Positions 54,188 through 62,241 of a stretch of 64,000 nt of DNA are shown piece by piece. The notes under the pieces were generated by a model. That model was not told the DNA's origin. It did not search any database and saw only the letters and a program-made list of their open reading frames with translations. Made by a program: the position numbers and the translations under genes. Position 1 is the first letter of the stretch, and the number at the start of each line of letters is the position of its first letter. The DNA comes from Salinibius halmophilus (GTDB lineage: Bacteria > Pseudomonadota > Gammaproteobacteria > Pseudomonadales > Natronospirillaceae), in contig NZ_QPEP01000002.1 of the NCBI RefSeq assembly GCF_003577475.1, positions 244,516 to 308,515 on the forward strand. The letters are read 5' to 3'.

Positions 54188-55717
54188 ATGCGCGAACTAT
54201 TCTTCCGCTCATACATCACCATTCTCGTTACACTGCTTATCACGGTGAGCTTGGTGCTGGGAGGCGTGCAAGCATTTAACAACTATCGTTTTGGCAAGCT
54301 TGCCAACAACATGTTGGCTGGGCCAATGATGATTCTGGCGCAGGGTTACGCCAACACTCCAGAGTCAAGCCGGCCTCTCTTCGCCGAGCAAATGCGTCTT
54401 ATTATGCCAGTCCCCCTTACCTTCAGCCAAAGTGAGCAAACCGACGGTGTGAGCATTACCCACAACTGGCAGCAAGATAACGCTGTTGCCGTGGCGCGCT
54501 ACAAAGGGTATTCGGTTGCCGCAGAAGTCAATGGCTTCGATCAACTTGCAGCCAAGCTTTCCGTATTGCTAATTATTAATGACATTAGCCAGGTGCCAAC
54601 TAGTATGCGTGAGCAGCGCTTTAGTGAACTACAAGCGTTGATGCACTACCCACTGCAGCTACAAGATGTGGCGTCGTTAGAGTTAGATGCTTCGGAGAAG
54701 TTCGAGCTAAGCCGCAATAAGGTACTCACACGGCAAACTAATAATGGTGACAACAGGTCAACCCAAGCCATTGCAACACCTACCGATCGCACTGCTTTAA
54801 TATACGGCCCTATACCAACATTCGTTGCCGTGCCACTTGAGCTGGCATTGTTGATGGTTCTTGTCGTGATACTCGTCACTGCACTAGGCACCTGGCCGGC
54901 CTTGTTACCATTGCAGAAGCGTTTGCAACGCATGGCAGACAGTGTTGGCGAAATTGACCGAGGCGACATGGATCATCGCCTGCCTGTAGAAAAGGCTGAT
55001 GCACTTGACGATATGGCGGTTGCGATTAACGGCTTAGCTGATCGCCTTATCGGCGCCCTCGATGCGCAAAGAACCCTTGTTCACGCGGTGTCGCATGAGT
55101 TAAAAACCCCCCTTGCACGTATGCAATTTCGCTTGGCTACCATCGAAGGTCAAGTAGCAGATAAGACCTATGATGGTTTAGAGCGAGACCTCCAGTCGCT
55201 CTCTCAGTTAGTAAACGAATTATTAGAGTACGGCAAAGACCATCCAACTCATGCACCGTTAACGCCTGAAACCGTGGAGCTACATCAATTGGTCAAAGTG
55301 ACGTGGCAAGCACAGCATCACAATGACTCATCAGTTGAGTTTATTAATCAGGTTCCAAAACCAACCTATATAGAGCTCGACCGTAATTTAGCGAGCAAAC
55401 TATTGAGCAACTTGTTCTCCAATGCCTTGCGCTTTTGCCACAGCAAAGTGGCCGTAGATTTTGATGAAAGCACAATGCTGCTAAGTGTTTCAGACGATGG
55501 CCCAGGCATTCCGGAAAAACAAAGAGCGCAAGTACTGCAACCTTTCTTTCGTCTTGATCCATCACGCCAGCGTGGCACCGGCGGGCATGGGCTAGGCTTG
55601 AGCATCGCCCATCGCATTGCCTTATGGCATCACGGCGACCTGTGGTTTGAAACCTCGCAATGGCAAGGCGCTAAAGCAGTATGGCTGCTACCCGAAAGTT
55701 TAGAGGGTAGCGCATGA
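54188..55717 (+). CDS. rstB: RstB-like sensor histidine kinase
   Basis: The protein is 509 residues from ATG at 54188 (a TTG at 54182 is also possible; neither has a clear Shine-Dalgarno). The layout is membrane helix about 8-28, periplasmic domain to about 212, second helix about 213-236, HAMP, and HisKA with His303 in VSHELKTPLARM. The HATPase domain has SNALRFCHS, DDGPGIP and GTGGHGLGLSIAHRIAL. The RLDPSR element and helix-2 flanks resemble RstB. The TGA overlaps the next ATG. Confidence 0.88.
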   Translation: MRELFFRSYITILVTLLITVSLVLGGVQAFNNYRFGKLANNMLAGPMMILAQGYANTPESSRPLFAEQMRLIMPVPLTFSQSEQTDGVSITHNWQQDNAVAVARYKGYSVAAEVNGFDQLAAKLSVLLIINDISQVPTSMREQRFSELQALMHYPLQLQDVASLELDASEKFELSRNKVLTRQTNNGDNRSTQAIATPTDRTALIYGPIPTFVAVPLELALLMVLVVILVTALGTWPALLPLQKRLQRMADSVGEIDRGDMDHRLPVEKADALDDMAVAINGLADRLIGALDAQRTLVHAVSHELKTPLARMQFRLATIEGQVADKTYDGLERDLQSLSQLVNELLEYGKDHPTHAPLTPETVELHQLVKVTWQAQHHNDSSVEFINQVPKPTYIELDRNLASKLLSNLFSNALRFCHSKVAVDFDESTMLLSVSDDGPGIPEKQRAQVLQPFFRLDPSRQRGTGGHGLGLSIAHRIALWHHGDLWFETSQWQGAKAVWLLPESLEGSA

Positions 55718-56091
55718 AGTTTTTAGTCGCTCTATTCGTGCTTATTTTGAGTGTTAATGTCCTCGCCAATGATTGGGGGGATTGGGCGACATTGCCAAGC
55801 ATGTCAGATACCAACAACACGCTTGATGATAAGCTACCACCTAGCTTGGTTGAAGCATTAGCAGATCCAGAAGCACTTCGCACCTGGGTATTAGACAACC
55901 CAGAGTGGGCGCAACGATGGGCCGAGTCGATAGATTTGGATTTAGCGCCTATTATTGGCCAAGACGCTTGGGATATTGTGTTGAACAACACTCTTGAGCA
56001 GTTAAACCAACAAGACAATGTTATTCAGCCTATTCAACCACCTGCTGGCCAACCACCAGTGACTATTATTCCGCCGAAGGGGAGCAACTAG
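55714..56091 (+). CDS. small secreted protein of unknown function (X)
   Basis: This 125-residue protein has a signal peptide (MKFLVALFVLILSVNVLA) and a short acidic helical mature part, including WVLDNPEWAQRWAESIDLD. The tail is Pro/Gln-rich (QPPAGQPPVTIIPPKGSN). No known family is recognised. It overlaps the kinase stop by 4 bases and the next gene by 1 base. The position suggests a periplasmic partner of the kinase. Confidence 0.75.
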   Translation: MKFLVALFVLILSVNVLANDWGDWATLPSMSDTNNTLDDKLPPSLVEALADPEALRTWVLDNPEWAQRWAESIDLDLAPIIGQDAWDIVLNNTLEQLNQQDNVIQPIQPPAGQPPVTIIPPKGSN

Positions 56092-57164
56092 TGTTTCGTG
56101 TTAGTCGAGCGTTCATTGTTTTAGCTTTAGCTAGCCTTACTTGCATAGCCGCAGCACAAACGCCTGGGCCAGAGTATCTAGACAAGGCGAAAACGCTAGT
56201 TAGTAAAGACCCTCGCCAAGCAATCGCCTTAATTGACGCTGTGCTGGCGTTGCCAGACTTGCCGGAATCAGTGCAACTCAACGCCCAGTTATTGCGGGTA
56301 ACAGCCGAGAGCCACCTAGCCAAGCAGCAAAGCATGACCGCTCGGATCACCATCTATCAGGGGTTGTTCCATACATTTGAACAAACAGAACAAGAGATTC
56401 CCAACACTGGCCAATCCCATAGCTACTTAAATGCGGCCGCGACCCTGCCACTTGGACGTTGCTTTAATGGCGGCCTGCGCCTGAGTGCGAGCGCCGAACT
56501 TCACCTTGAGAATGAGCTATGGCGCACATCCCAAGCGGACTCGAGTCTCATTGCCGCAGAAGATGAACACGATAGCAACACGAAACTTCCTTCTCCTGGC
56601 TGGAGTTTAGGTACAGTTTGTAAACAGAGCGATTGGGAAGTCGAAGCAAGGTTTGCTTCCGCATTGCAGGTTTCTGAAAGTTCATCGTTTAACCGTGGCA
56701 ACAGTATTTCCCTATACGGGCGAACTCAGCTATTGCAAGTAAGCGCACATTACACGCTCAACTCAGATAGCAATGCTGAATCAACCGGCACTGATAGTGG
56801 AGCTGAGTTAGCCGCTACACCAATCACGGTAAATGGCCAAGTTCGCGCGTTTAGGGTAAACAACCAACAATTGAGCCTAGGATTGAACGCACAACTACAA
56901 GGAGATGAACTTAGCGACTATATTAACTTTGTATACGGGCAAGCATCTGGGCGAATAAACAGGTTTACCTGGTCGGGCGGCTTGCGCTGGCCAGTCCCAT
57001 TTGATGGCTCAACAGACTTAGATGACGGATCCAAAAGGAATTGGTGGGCAAATGCGTCTGCCGGCTGGCAACTTCAACCACAGTTGATTGTTCAGGCTGG
57101 CTGGCAGTATAACTATTCTATCGAACAACAGTATTGGATATCGTTAACATGGCAGACTCGATGA
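56091..57164 (+). CDS. probable outer-membrane protein with TPR-like start (Y)
   Basis: The 357-residue protein starts at a GTG that shares a base with the previous stop and has GGGAG six bases upstream. A signal peptide (FIVLALASLTCIAAA) is followed by a short helical, TPR-like segment (about 28-85) and a long region of alternating strands rich in Gly, Tyr and Trp, suggesting a beta barrel. I do not recognise the family. It overlaps the response-regulator start. Confidence 0.7.
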   Translation: MFRVSRAFIVLALASLTCIAAAQTPGPEYLDKAKTLVSKDPRQAIALIDAVLALPDLPESVQLNAQLLRVTAESHLAKQQSMTARITIYQGLFHTFEQTEQEIPNTGQSHSYLNAAATLPLGRCFNGGLRLSASAELHLENELWRTSQADSSLIAAEDEHDSNTKLPSPGWSLGTVCKQSDWEVEARFASALQVSESSSFNRGNSISLYGRTQLLQVSAHYTLNSDSNAESTGTDSGAELAATPITVNGQVRAFRVNNQQLSLGLNAQLQGDELSDYINFVYGQASGRINRFTWSGGLRWPVPFDGSTDLDDGSKRNWWANASAGWQLQPQLIVQAGWQYNYSIEQQYWISLTWQTR

Positions 57165-57862
57165 TGCAGTATGGACGCCTGTTACTAGCTGAAGATGATC
57201 TTGAGCTAGCAGAGCTTACAAAAGACTTTCTTGAAAACTGCGGTTACGCCGTAGAGCATGTTGCCGACGGCCCTTCTGTGCTGGCAGCGGTAGAGCGCGA
57301 AAAGCCGGCGCTAATCATTCTCGACATCATGCTACCGGGTATGGATGGCATGGACGTATGCCGCCGACTGCGCCCAGACTTTAGTAATCCAATACTTATG
57401 ATGACGGCTCGCACCGATCCGCTTGATGAAATTCTTGGCCTTGAGATTGGTGCCGATGACTACCTAACCAAGCCAGTCAACCCTCGCCGTTTACAAGCAC
57501 ATGTTCGCGCTTTATTGCGCCGTTCAAGCATTGCACCAAGCAGTGACGATGACAATGAGAGCAACGACTTAACTGTTGGTCCAATTCGCTTAGACCCAAC
57601 GTTGCGCCGCGCTTGGCTCAATGACCGCATGCTGCCGCTTACAGGCCCTGAGTTGACGTTATTAGAAGCACTAATGAAGCAACCAGACAGCATTATCACG
57701 CGTGAAGACTTGTTCCGCTTGGTAAAAGGCATTGAATATGACGGCTTAAACCGTGCCATTGATATCTTAGTGTCACAAGTTCGCAAACACCTCGACTCAG
57801 CCGAGCGCATCCATACCGTTCGCAGCCGTGGTTATGTATTGCGCACAACACTAGACGATTAA
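57161..57862 (+). CDS. rstA: RstA-like response regulator
   Basis: The protein is 233 residues from ATG at 57161, overlapping the previous stop (ATGA); upstream ATGs lie inside that gene. An OmpR-type receiver with phosphoacceptor Asp55 (IILDIMLPG), Thr in MMTART and Lys in YLTKPVNP precedes a C-terminal winged helix ending RSRGYVLRT. It should pair with the RstB-like kinase four genes upstream in the same operon. Confidence 0.9.
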   Translation: MMQYGRLLLAEDDLELAELTKDFLENCGYAVEHVADGPSVLAAVEREKPALIILDIMLPGMDGMDVCRRLRPDFSNPILMMTARTDPLDEILGLEIGADDYLTKPVNPRRLQAHVRALLRRSSIAPSSDDDNESNDLTVGPIRLDPTLRRAWLNDRMLPLTGPELTLLEALMKQPDSIITREDLFRLVKGIEYDGLNRAIDILVSQVRKHLDSAERIHTVRSRGYVLRTTLDD

Positions 57863-57956
57863 TGCGGGTAGAATGCCCGCTAAACCAATACGAACTAGTT
57901 TGTAAAAAACTTTCAATACAGTTTTCATAATCGACGCCTGCCCGCTACTTGATAGA

Positions 57957-57997
57957 TTGCGCAAGGTTCGCCGCATTACGGTGAAAACCTTGCGCAA
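57957..57997. repeat. 12-bp perfect inverted repeat
   Basis: TTGCGCAAGGTT (57957-57968) and AACCTTGCGCAA (57986-57997) flank 17 bases that contain an inner CCG/CGG pair. Each arm itself contains the palindrome TTGCGCAA. It could be an RNA structure, a double operator, or a remnant of a mobile repeat. Confidence 0.7.
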
Positions 57998-58076
57998 GAT
58001 CACTGGACAATACCATTTAAAGACCCTACACTTCGCCCGCCTATATGACGTGCGCTGACGCCCTAGCACTTTGTGA

Positions 58077-58109
58077 TACCAATTCTTTTCGAACTGAACT
58101 AGATTGGTA
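58077..58109. repeat. inverted repeat TACCAAT/ATTGGTA
   Basis: Seven-base arms (58077-58083 and 58103-58109) lie 19 bases apart. Motifs of this kind are frequent in intergenic repeats of marine gammaproteobacteria. Only one copy is present in this window. Confidence 0.4.
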
Positions 58110-58185
58110 CTACTGGCATTTAGTCTGAGCATGGCAATAGACAGTAAATTTGATTGGTTTATGTCAAACTATTACTGCCCAGTTT

Positions 58186-58201
58186 TGTAGTAAACTTACT
58201 G
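58186..58201. promoter_or_regulatory. candidate HexR-type operator upstream of pykF
   Basis: TGTAGTAAACTTACTG contains inverted arms AGTAA/TTACT around AC and resembles the HexR site (TGTAAT...ATTACA) known to control pyk and other glycolytic genes in gammaproteobacteria. A second TTACTG lies 24 bases upstream (58172-58177). The match is imperfect. Confidence 0.4.
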
Positions 58202-58487
58202 ACAACCAATGCAACATGGCCAACAAAACGAGCCATAGTTGCCCCATTAGTGACGACGAGCAAGATCTGCGTGATGCAACGAATGTTTTGGCCTAATCAC
58301 ATTATTAAAGATAATTATGCAGCCAGTGCATTATTCACCCCTGTCGTTACCGCTTTGAAAGAATCCCACGCTAACCTACTCCAGCCAGCCACAACGCAAG
58401 CGCACAACCAGAATACTGACTCTCTCCTGGCACCGCTATTCATTGTGATGGGTTGGACCATGGCATTTTCCTCCAAGGAGACCCAAA

Positions 58488-59903
58488 ATGAGAAAGACTA
58501 AGATTGTATGTACGATCGGCCCGGCTTCAGAAGCTAAAGAAAACATGCGTAAGCTGGTAGATGCCGGCATGAACGTAATGCGCTTGAACTTCTCTCATGG
58601 CGACTTTGATGAGCACGGTGCGCGCATCACAACTGTTCGTGAACTAGCCGCTGAAACTGGCAAGAACATTGCTATCTTGCTAGACACCAAAGGTCCTGAA
58701 ATCCGCACAATGCAACTTGCAGACGGTGACGTACTGCTAGAAGCTGGCCAAACGTTCACGCTTACAACTGACCAAACTGTTGTTGGCGACAAAACTCGTG
58801 TAGCCGTCACTTACCCAGACCTTCCAAAAGACTTGTCTGTTGGCAACACAGTACTGCTAGACGACGGCCTACTAAACCTAACGGTTACTGAACTGACTGA
58901 CACAGACGTGATCTGCCGTGTTGAAAACACTGGTGAACTAGGTAACAAAAAAGGCGTTAACCTACCTGGCGTTAGCGTTCAGCTACCTGCATTGTCTGAC
59001 AAAGACAAAGGCGACCTGATTTTCGGTTGTGAGCAAGGCGTAGACTTCATTGCCGCGTCTTTCATCCGTAAAGCCTCTGACGTGAATGAAATCCGTGAAC
59101 TGCTTGCGGCGAACGGCGGCGAAAACATCAAGATCATCTCTAAGATTGAAAACCAAGAAGGCGTTGATAACTTCGACGAGATTCTTGAAGCATCTGACGG
59201 CATCATGGTTGCTCGTGGTGACCTAGGTGTAGAGATTGCAACGGAAGAAGTAATCTTCGCCCAGAAGATGATGATCCGTAAGTGTAACATTGCTCGCAAG
59301 CCAGTGATCACAGCGACTCAGATGCTGGATTCTATGATCAAGAACCCACGTCCAACTCGCGCGGAAGCAGGTGACGTAACCAACGCGATCCTTGATGGCA
59401 CCGACGCTGTAATGCTTTCTGGTGAATCTGCAAAAGGTAAATACCCAGCAGAAACGGTAGCAATCATGGCGCAAATCTGTGCTCGCACAGACGAAGCAAT
59501 GAAGCAGCGCAGCCCGAAACACGTTGAAGACTTCAGCGGCGCGCTAGCGGTAACTGAAACTGTATGTAAAGCAGCGGTTGAAACGGCGCGTGACCTAGAA
59601 GCCGACCTAATTGTTGTGTCTACTTTTGGTGGTAAGTCGGTTAAGTCGGTACGTAAGTACTTCCCTCGCGCACAAATCTTAGCGTTAACAACGAACGAGA
59701 AGACTAAGCAACAACTTTGCTTAACCAAAGGTGTTACCACTAAGCTAGTTGGCGAGTTCGCTGATCAAGAAGCGCTATATGCAGAAGCGAAGAAAATCGC
59801 CCAAGCTGAAGGCTTTGTGAAAGCTGGTGACAAGATGGTTGTTGTATCGGGTGCGTTGGTAGCTAAAGGCTCTACTAACACTGTATCTGTACACCGCATC
59901 TAA
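58488..59903 (+). CDS. pykF: pyruvate kinase, PykF (type I) like
   Basis: The 471-residue protein is close to E. coli Pyk[38 protein letters not shown], active-site ARGDLGVEI and the [11 protein letters not shown] run. It converts phosphoenolpyruvate and ADP to pyruvate and ATP; the type is usually activated by fructose-1,6-bisphosphate. Base and codon use are typical of highly expressed genes here. AAGGAG lies 7 bases upstream. Confidence 0.96.
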   Translation: MRKTKIVCTIGPASEAKENMRKLVDAGMNVMRLNFSHGDFDEHGARITTVRELAAETGKNIAILLDTKGPEIRTMQLADGDVLLEAGQTFTLTTDQTVVGDKTRVAVTYPDLPKDLSVGNTVLLDDGLLNLTVTELTDTDVICRVENTGELGNKKGVNLPGVSVQLPALSDKDKGDLIFGCEQGVDFIAASFIRKASDVNEIRELLAANGGENIKIISKIENQEGVDNFDEILEASDGIMVARGDLGVEIATEEVIFAQKMMIRKCNIARKPVITATQMLDSMIKNPRPTRAEAGDVTNAILDGTDAVMLSGESAKGKYPAETVAIMAQICARTDEAMKQRSPKHVEDFSGALAVTETVCKAAVETARDLEADLIVVSTFGGKSVKSVRKYFPRAQILALTTNEKTKQQLCLTKGVTTKLVGEFADQEALYAEAKKIAQAEGFVKAGDKMVVVSGALVAKGSTNTVSVHRI

Positions 59904-59920
59904 TTGCAGATAATACGATT

Positions 59921-59946
59921 AAGGGCGCACTGAGCGCCCTTTTTTC
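59921..59946. terminator. bidirectional terminator of pykF and yqaA
   Basis: AAGGGCGC and GCGCCCTT enclose a five-base loop with TTTTT on the plus strand, 17 bases after the pykF stop and next to the convergent membrane gene. Confidence 0.92.
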
Positions 59947-60367
59947 ATGCTTGCCATAACCATATCAGCCCCGCGTACCGGGCGCCTTTAGCTACTATTA
60001 GCCAAGCCAGCACCCGCCAATACGCCAGCTGCATCATACCGGCAACCACGACCAGAGGGTCACCAACAATTGGCACCCAAGCAAGCAATAAACTTGCCTG
60101 CCCATAACGGCCAAACCAAGTTTGCGCTCTTACTAGCTGCTTACCCTTTACAGGGTACCAAGATTTATGCTGCCACCGCAGCGACTCGCGCCCTAGCCAT
60201 GCATTCACTAATCCACCGGCCACATTGCCTGCCGTTGCCACCAACCAAATTACCGGCGCAGCATAAGCCAACTCTAGCGCTGCAATCACTGCCCATTCCG
60301 AGCCCAGTGGCAACAATGATGCCGCCGCGAACGCCACTATAAATAGAAAAATCATAGCCCATAACAT
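59945..60367 (-). CDS. yqaA: YqaA-family inner-membrane protein
   Basis: This 140-residue DedA-like protein has about four helices. The residues FAAASLLPLGSEW near the N-terminus and FGRYGQASLLLAWVPIVGDPL match YqaA. DedA proteins support envelope integrity and lipid carrier recycling; the specific role of YqaA is unknown. Convergent with pykF. Confidence 0.88.
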   Translation of the reverse strand: MLWAMIFLFIVAFAAASLLPLGSEWAVIAALELAYAAPVIWLVATAGNVAGGLVNAWLGRESLRWQHKSWYPVKGKQLVRAQTWFGRYGQASLLLAWVPIVGDPLVVVAGMMQLAYWRVLAWLIVAKGARYAGLIWLWQA

Positions 60368-60477
60368 GGCGCTAACTCACTTTTAACAATGTGGCCAGTT
60401 TATCATTTTTATCTGTAAGGTTGCTGCAAGGTTGCAGTCGCTACAGTAAGCCTACAACTTTCCAAGAGGATGACATC

Positions 60478-61275
60478 ATGAAAAAAGTATTGATTCCCAC
60501 TGCGCTTGCTTTCGCTGTTGCAGGCTGTAATAGCACCAGTAACACGGCCAATGTAAACCTGACCGTAAGCGGCACAGTTCAGTCAGCTGCGGCCCAAACC
60601 CGAAGCTTGCAAGCCAACAGCCTTGAAGCCGCTCAGGATGCCATGGCAATTGAAGTGCTAAATAATAACGAAGCGGCTGGCACAGTAGCCCTTAGCCAAG
60701 CGCGCTTTGTTCTAGAAGAGATTGAGCTAGACAGCGAACGTGATGACGATGACCTAGCTGATGACGATGCCAATGAAGAAGACGAACTAGAGTTGGCATT
60801 TGAAGGCCCAATTATTGCCGATATTATCAGCCAAACACTAACGCCAGAGCTGGCGACTGCCGAAATTGCTGCCGGTCAGTACCAAGAAATTGAAATCGAC
60901 GTTGATCCAGTGACCGAAGTGGATTGGGCGGCATTTGGTGGCGACCTTGCTGCGGATGACAAGCTGCGCCAAGGTTACAGCGTGCACCTAGTGGGTACCT
61001 ATACCGACATTAATGCACAAGAGTATGCAATTGAAGTATTATTAGACGAAGATTTTGAAAAAGAGCAAAGCTTGGCCAACGATTTAGTGTTGACTGCCGA
61101 CTCAGTGACCAACCTGAGTGTGACATTCGACCTTACCGGGCTGTTCGATGACATAGACCTAGTAGCGCTTGCCGCTGCTGGTGCCATTGTGATCGATAGC
61201 AAGGGTGACAACAATGACGTTGCAGATGTTATCGCAAATCGCATTGAAGATTCTCTTGAGTTAGCAGAAGAGTAA
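60478..61275 (+). CDS. acidic lipoprotein, DUF4382-like
   Basis: The protein is 265 residues from ATG at 60478, preceded by AAGAGGAT. A lipoprotein signal has lipobox VAGC with Cys17. The mature chain is strongly acidic with an Asp/Glu run near residues 83-102. The repeated V(N/T)LTVSGTV and ATAEIAAGQYQEIEIDV pattern is like DUF4382. Low charge balance suggests a salt-tolerant organism. Function unknown. Confidence 0.75.
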   Translation: MKKVLIPTALAFAVAGCNSTSNTANVNLTVSGTVQSAAAQTRSLQANSLEAAQDAMAIEVLNNNEAAGTVALSQARFVLEEIELDSERDDDDLADDDANEEDELELAFEGPIIADIISQTLTPELATAEIAAGQYQEIEIDVDPVTEVDWAAFGGDLAADDKLRQGYSVHLVGTYTDINAQEYAIEVLLDEDFEKEQSLANDLVLTADSVTNLSVTFDLTGLFDDIDLVALAAAGAIVIDSKGDNNDVADVIANRIEDSLELAEE

Positions 61276-61303
61276 TTTAGACGTCTTGTTGCCTTTCCGT
61301 TTT

Positions 61304-61330
61304 GCCGGCCTACTTGGGCCGGCTTTTTTT
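61304..61330. terminator. bidirectional terminator
   Basis: GCCGGCC pairs with GGCCGGC around a six-base loop and is followed by seven T. It lies 28 bases after the lipoprotein stop and overlaps the end of the convergent HAD gene. Confidence 0.92.
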
Positions 61331-62096
61331 ATTCTTCATCCCAATAGTCCACCGCCAACAACTTGTGCGCTAGCTCAACAAAGCCCCAACCGGCACCATT
61401 GCCAAGCGTAATAGCTGGCTCGTCGGTAAAATCTTCACGATGATTCTGCCAACCGTTGATACCAAATGAACGAGGAATACGAGCGAACATGGCGGCATCG
61501 TTCGGCGAGTCGCCAATGCAAGCCGAATAAAGCGCCAGTTCATCTTGGTCGACACCAAGCAAATCATGCATCCAGCGCACAATGGCTTGCGCCTTATTGT
61601 AGTTGGCTTGCCAAATATTTAAATGAATACTGCTCAAGCCATACTGCCAGCCCCTTTCATTAACTGCCGCAACCACCCGATTAATTAACTCGGCATCAAG
61701 GCTGGCGTTATCTTGCGCAACATTAATGGCTACATCGGCTAAGCGAAATGGCTGGTCACTCGCTAGTGCAAGACGAGGCTCTACATTAGCAATCATCGCT
61801 AGCACTTCTTGTTGTTGAGCTTGCAGCTCGGCCAAAGGTAGCCAGGAATGACGAGTGACAACACCATTGTTCTGGGTGTAGGCCACAGCACCATTTTCGG
61901 CGATCAATAATTTAACCGGCCACTGGCGAATCATGGCCTCACCGGCACCAGCACTAGCACCCGTTACCGGTACCACAACGATGCCCTGTTGTGATAGCTG
62001 ATACATCGCGGTTAGTACTTCTGGTAATAGCTGGCCATTGCGCAGCAACGTATCGCCTACATCGGTAAACACAAACCTTACTTGCTCGCTATTCAT
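61329..62096 (-). CDS. HAD-superfamily (type IIB) protein with altered motif I
   Basis: The 255-residue protein has HAD motif IV IGDSPNDAAMF, a motif III Lys in NKAQAI and motif II Thr in VTGASAG. Motif I reads FTDVGDTLL: Asp12 is kept, but the second Asp (acid/base, position 14) is Gly and Asp lies at 15. It would belong to the Cof or mannosyl-phosphoglycerate/trehalose phosphatase group. Activity is in doubt because of the swap. Confidence 0.8.
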   Translation of the reverse strand: MNSEQVRFVFTDVGDTLLRNGQLLPEVLTAMYQLSQQGIVVVPVTGASAGAGEAMIRQWPVKLLIAENGAVAYTQNNGVVTRHSWLPLAELQAQQQEVLAMIANVEPRLALASDQPFRLADVAINVAQDNASLDAELINRVVAAVNERGWQYGLSSIHLNIWQANYNKAQAIVRWMHDLLGVDQDELALYSACIGDSPNDAAMFARIPRSFGINGWQNHREDFTDEPAITLGNGAGWGFVELAHKLLAVDYWDEE

Positions 62097-62241
62097 TCAC
62101 TTCCTCTAACTGGTTAGGTGCTTAATGCAGATTAGCAACTCATTTTGACGATTTGATAGTTTAGCTTAAGCCAGCAAAACTATGGCTGCTGAGCGCAGTG
62201 CAAATCGTTACAATGGCGGTAACTGGATAGGACACATTGAT

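Larger units (their letters stand above)
57863..58487. other. 625-base intergenic region before pykF
   Basis: No convincing gene is present. It holds two inverted repeats, a candidate HexR-type operator, and the pykF ribosome-binding site (AAGGAG). A short open frame overlapping the pyk start and another on the opposite strand have no family resemblance. The pykF promoter is not clearly resolved. Confidence 0.75.

Noticed and set aside
57134-57161. Upstream start for the response regulator
   Set aside because: It lies inside the preceding gene; the ATG at 57161 overlaps the stop as ATGA, matches the other junctions of the operon and gives a normal receiver N-terminus.
57851-58132. Open frame of 93 codons on the minus strand over the rstA end and the repeat region
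   Set aside because: It covers the inverted repeat, lacks a family resemblance and has no ribosome-binding site I trust. It may be a by-product of the repeat.
58154-58501. Open frame of 115 codons overlapping the pykF start
   Set aside because: It runs over the pykF ribosome-binding site and start, has no recognised motif and no good ribosome-binding site; the family-like pykF frame is clearly real.
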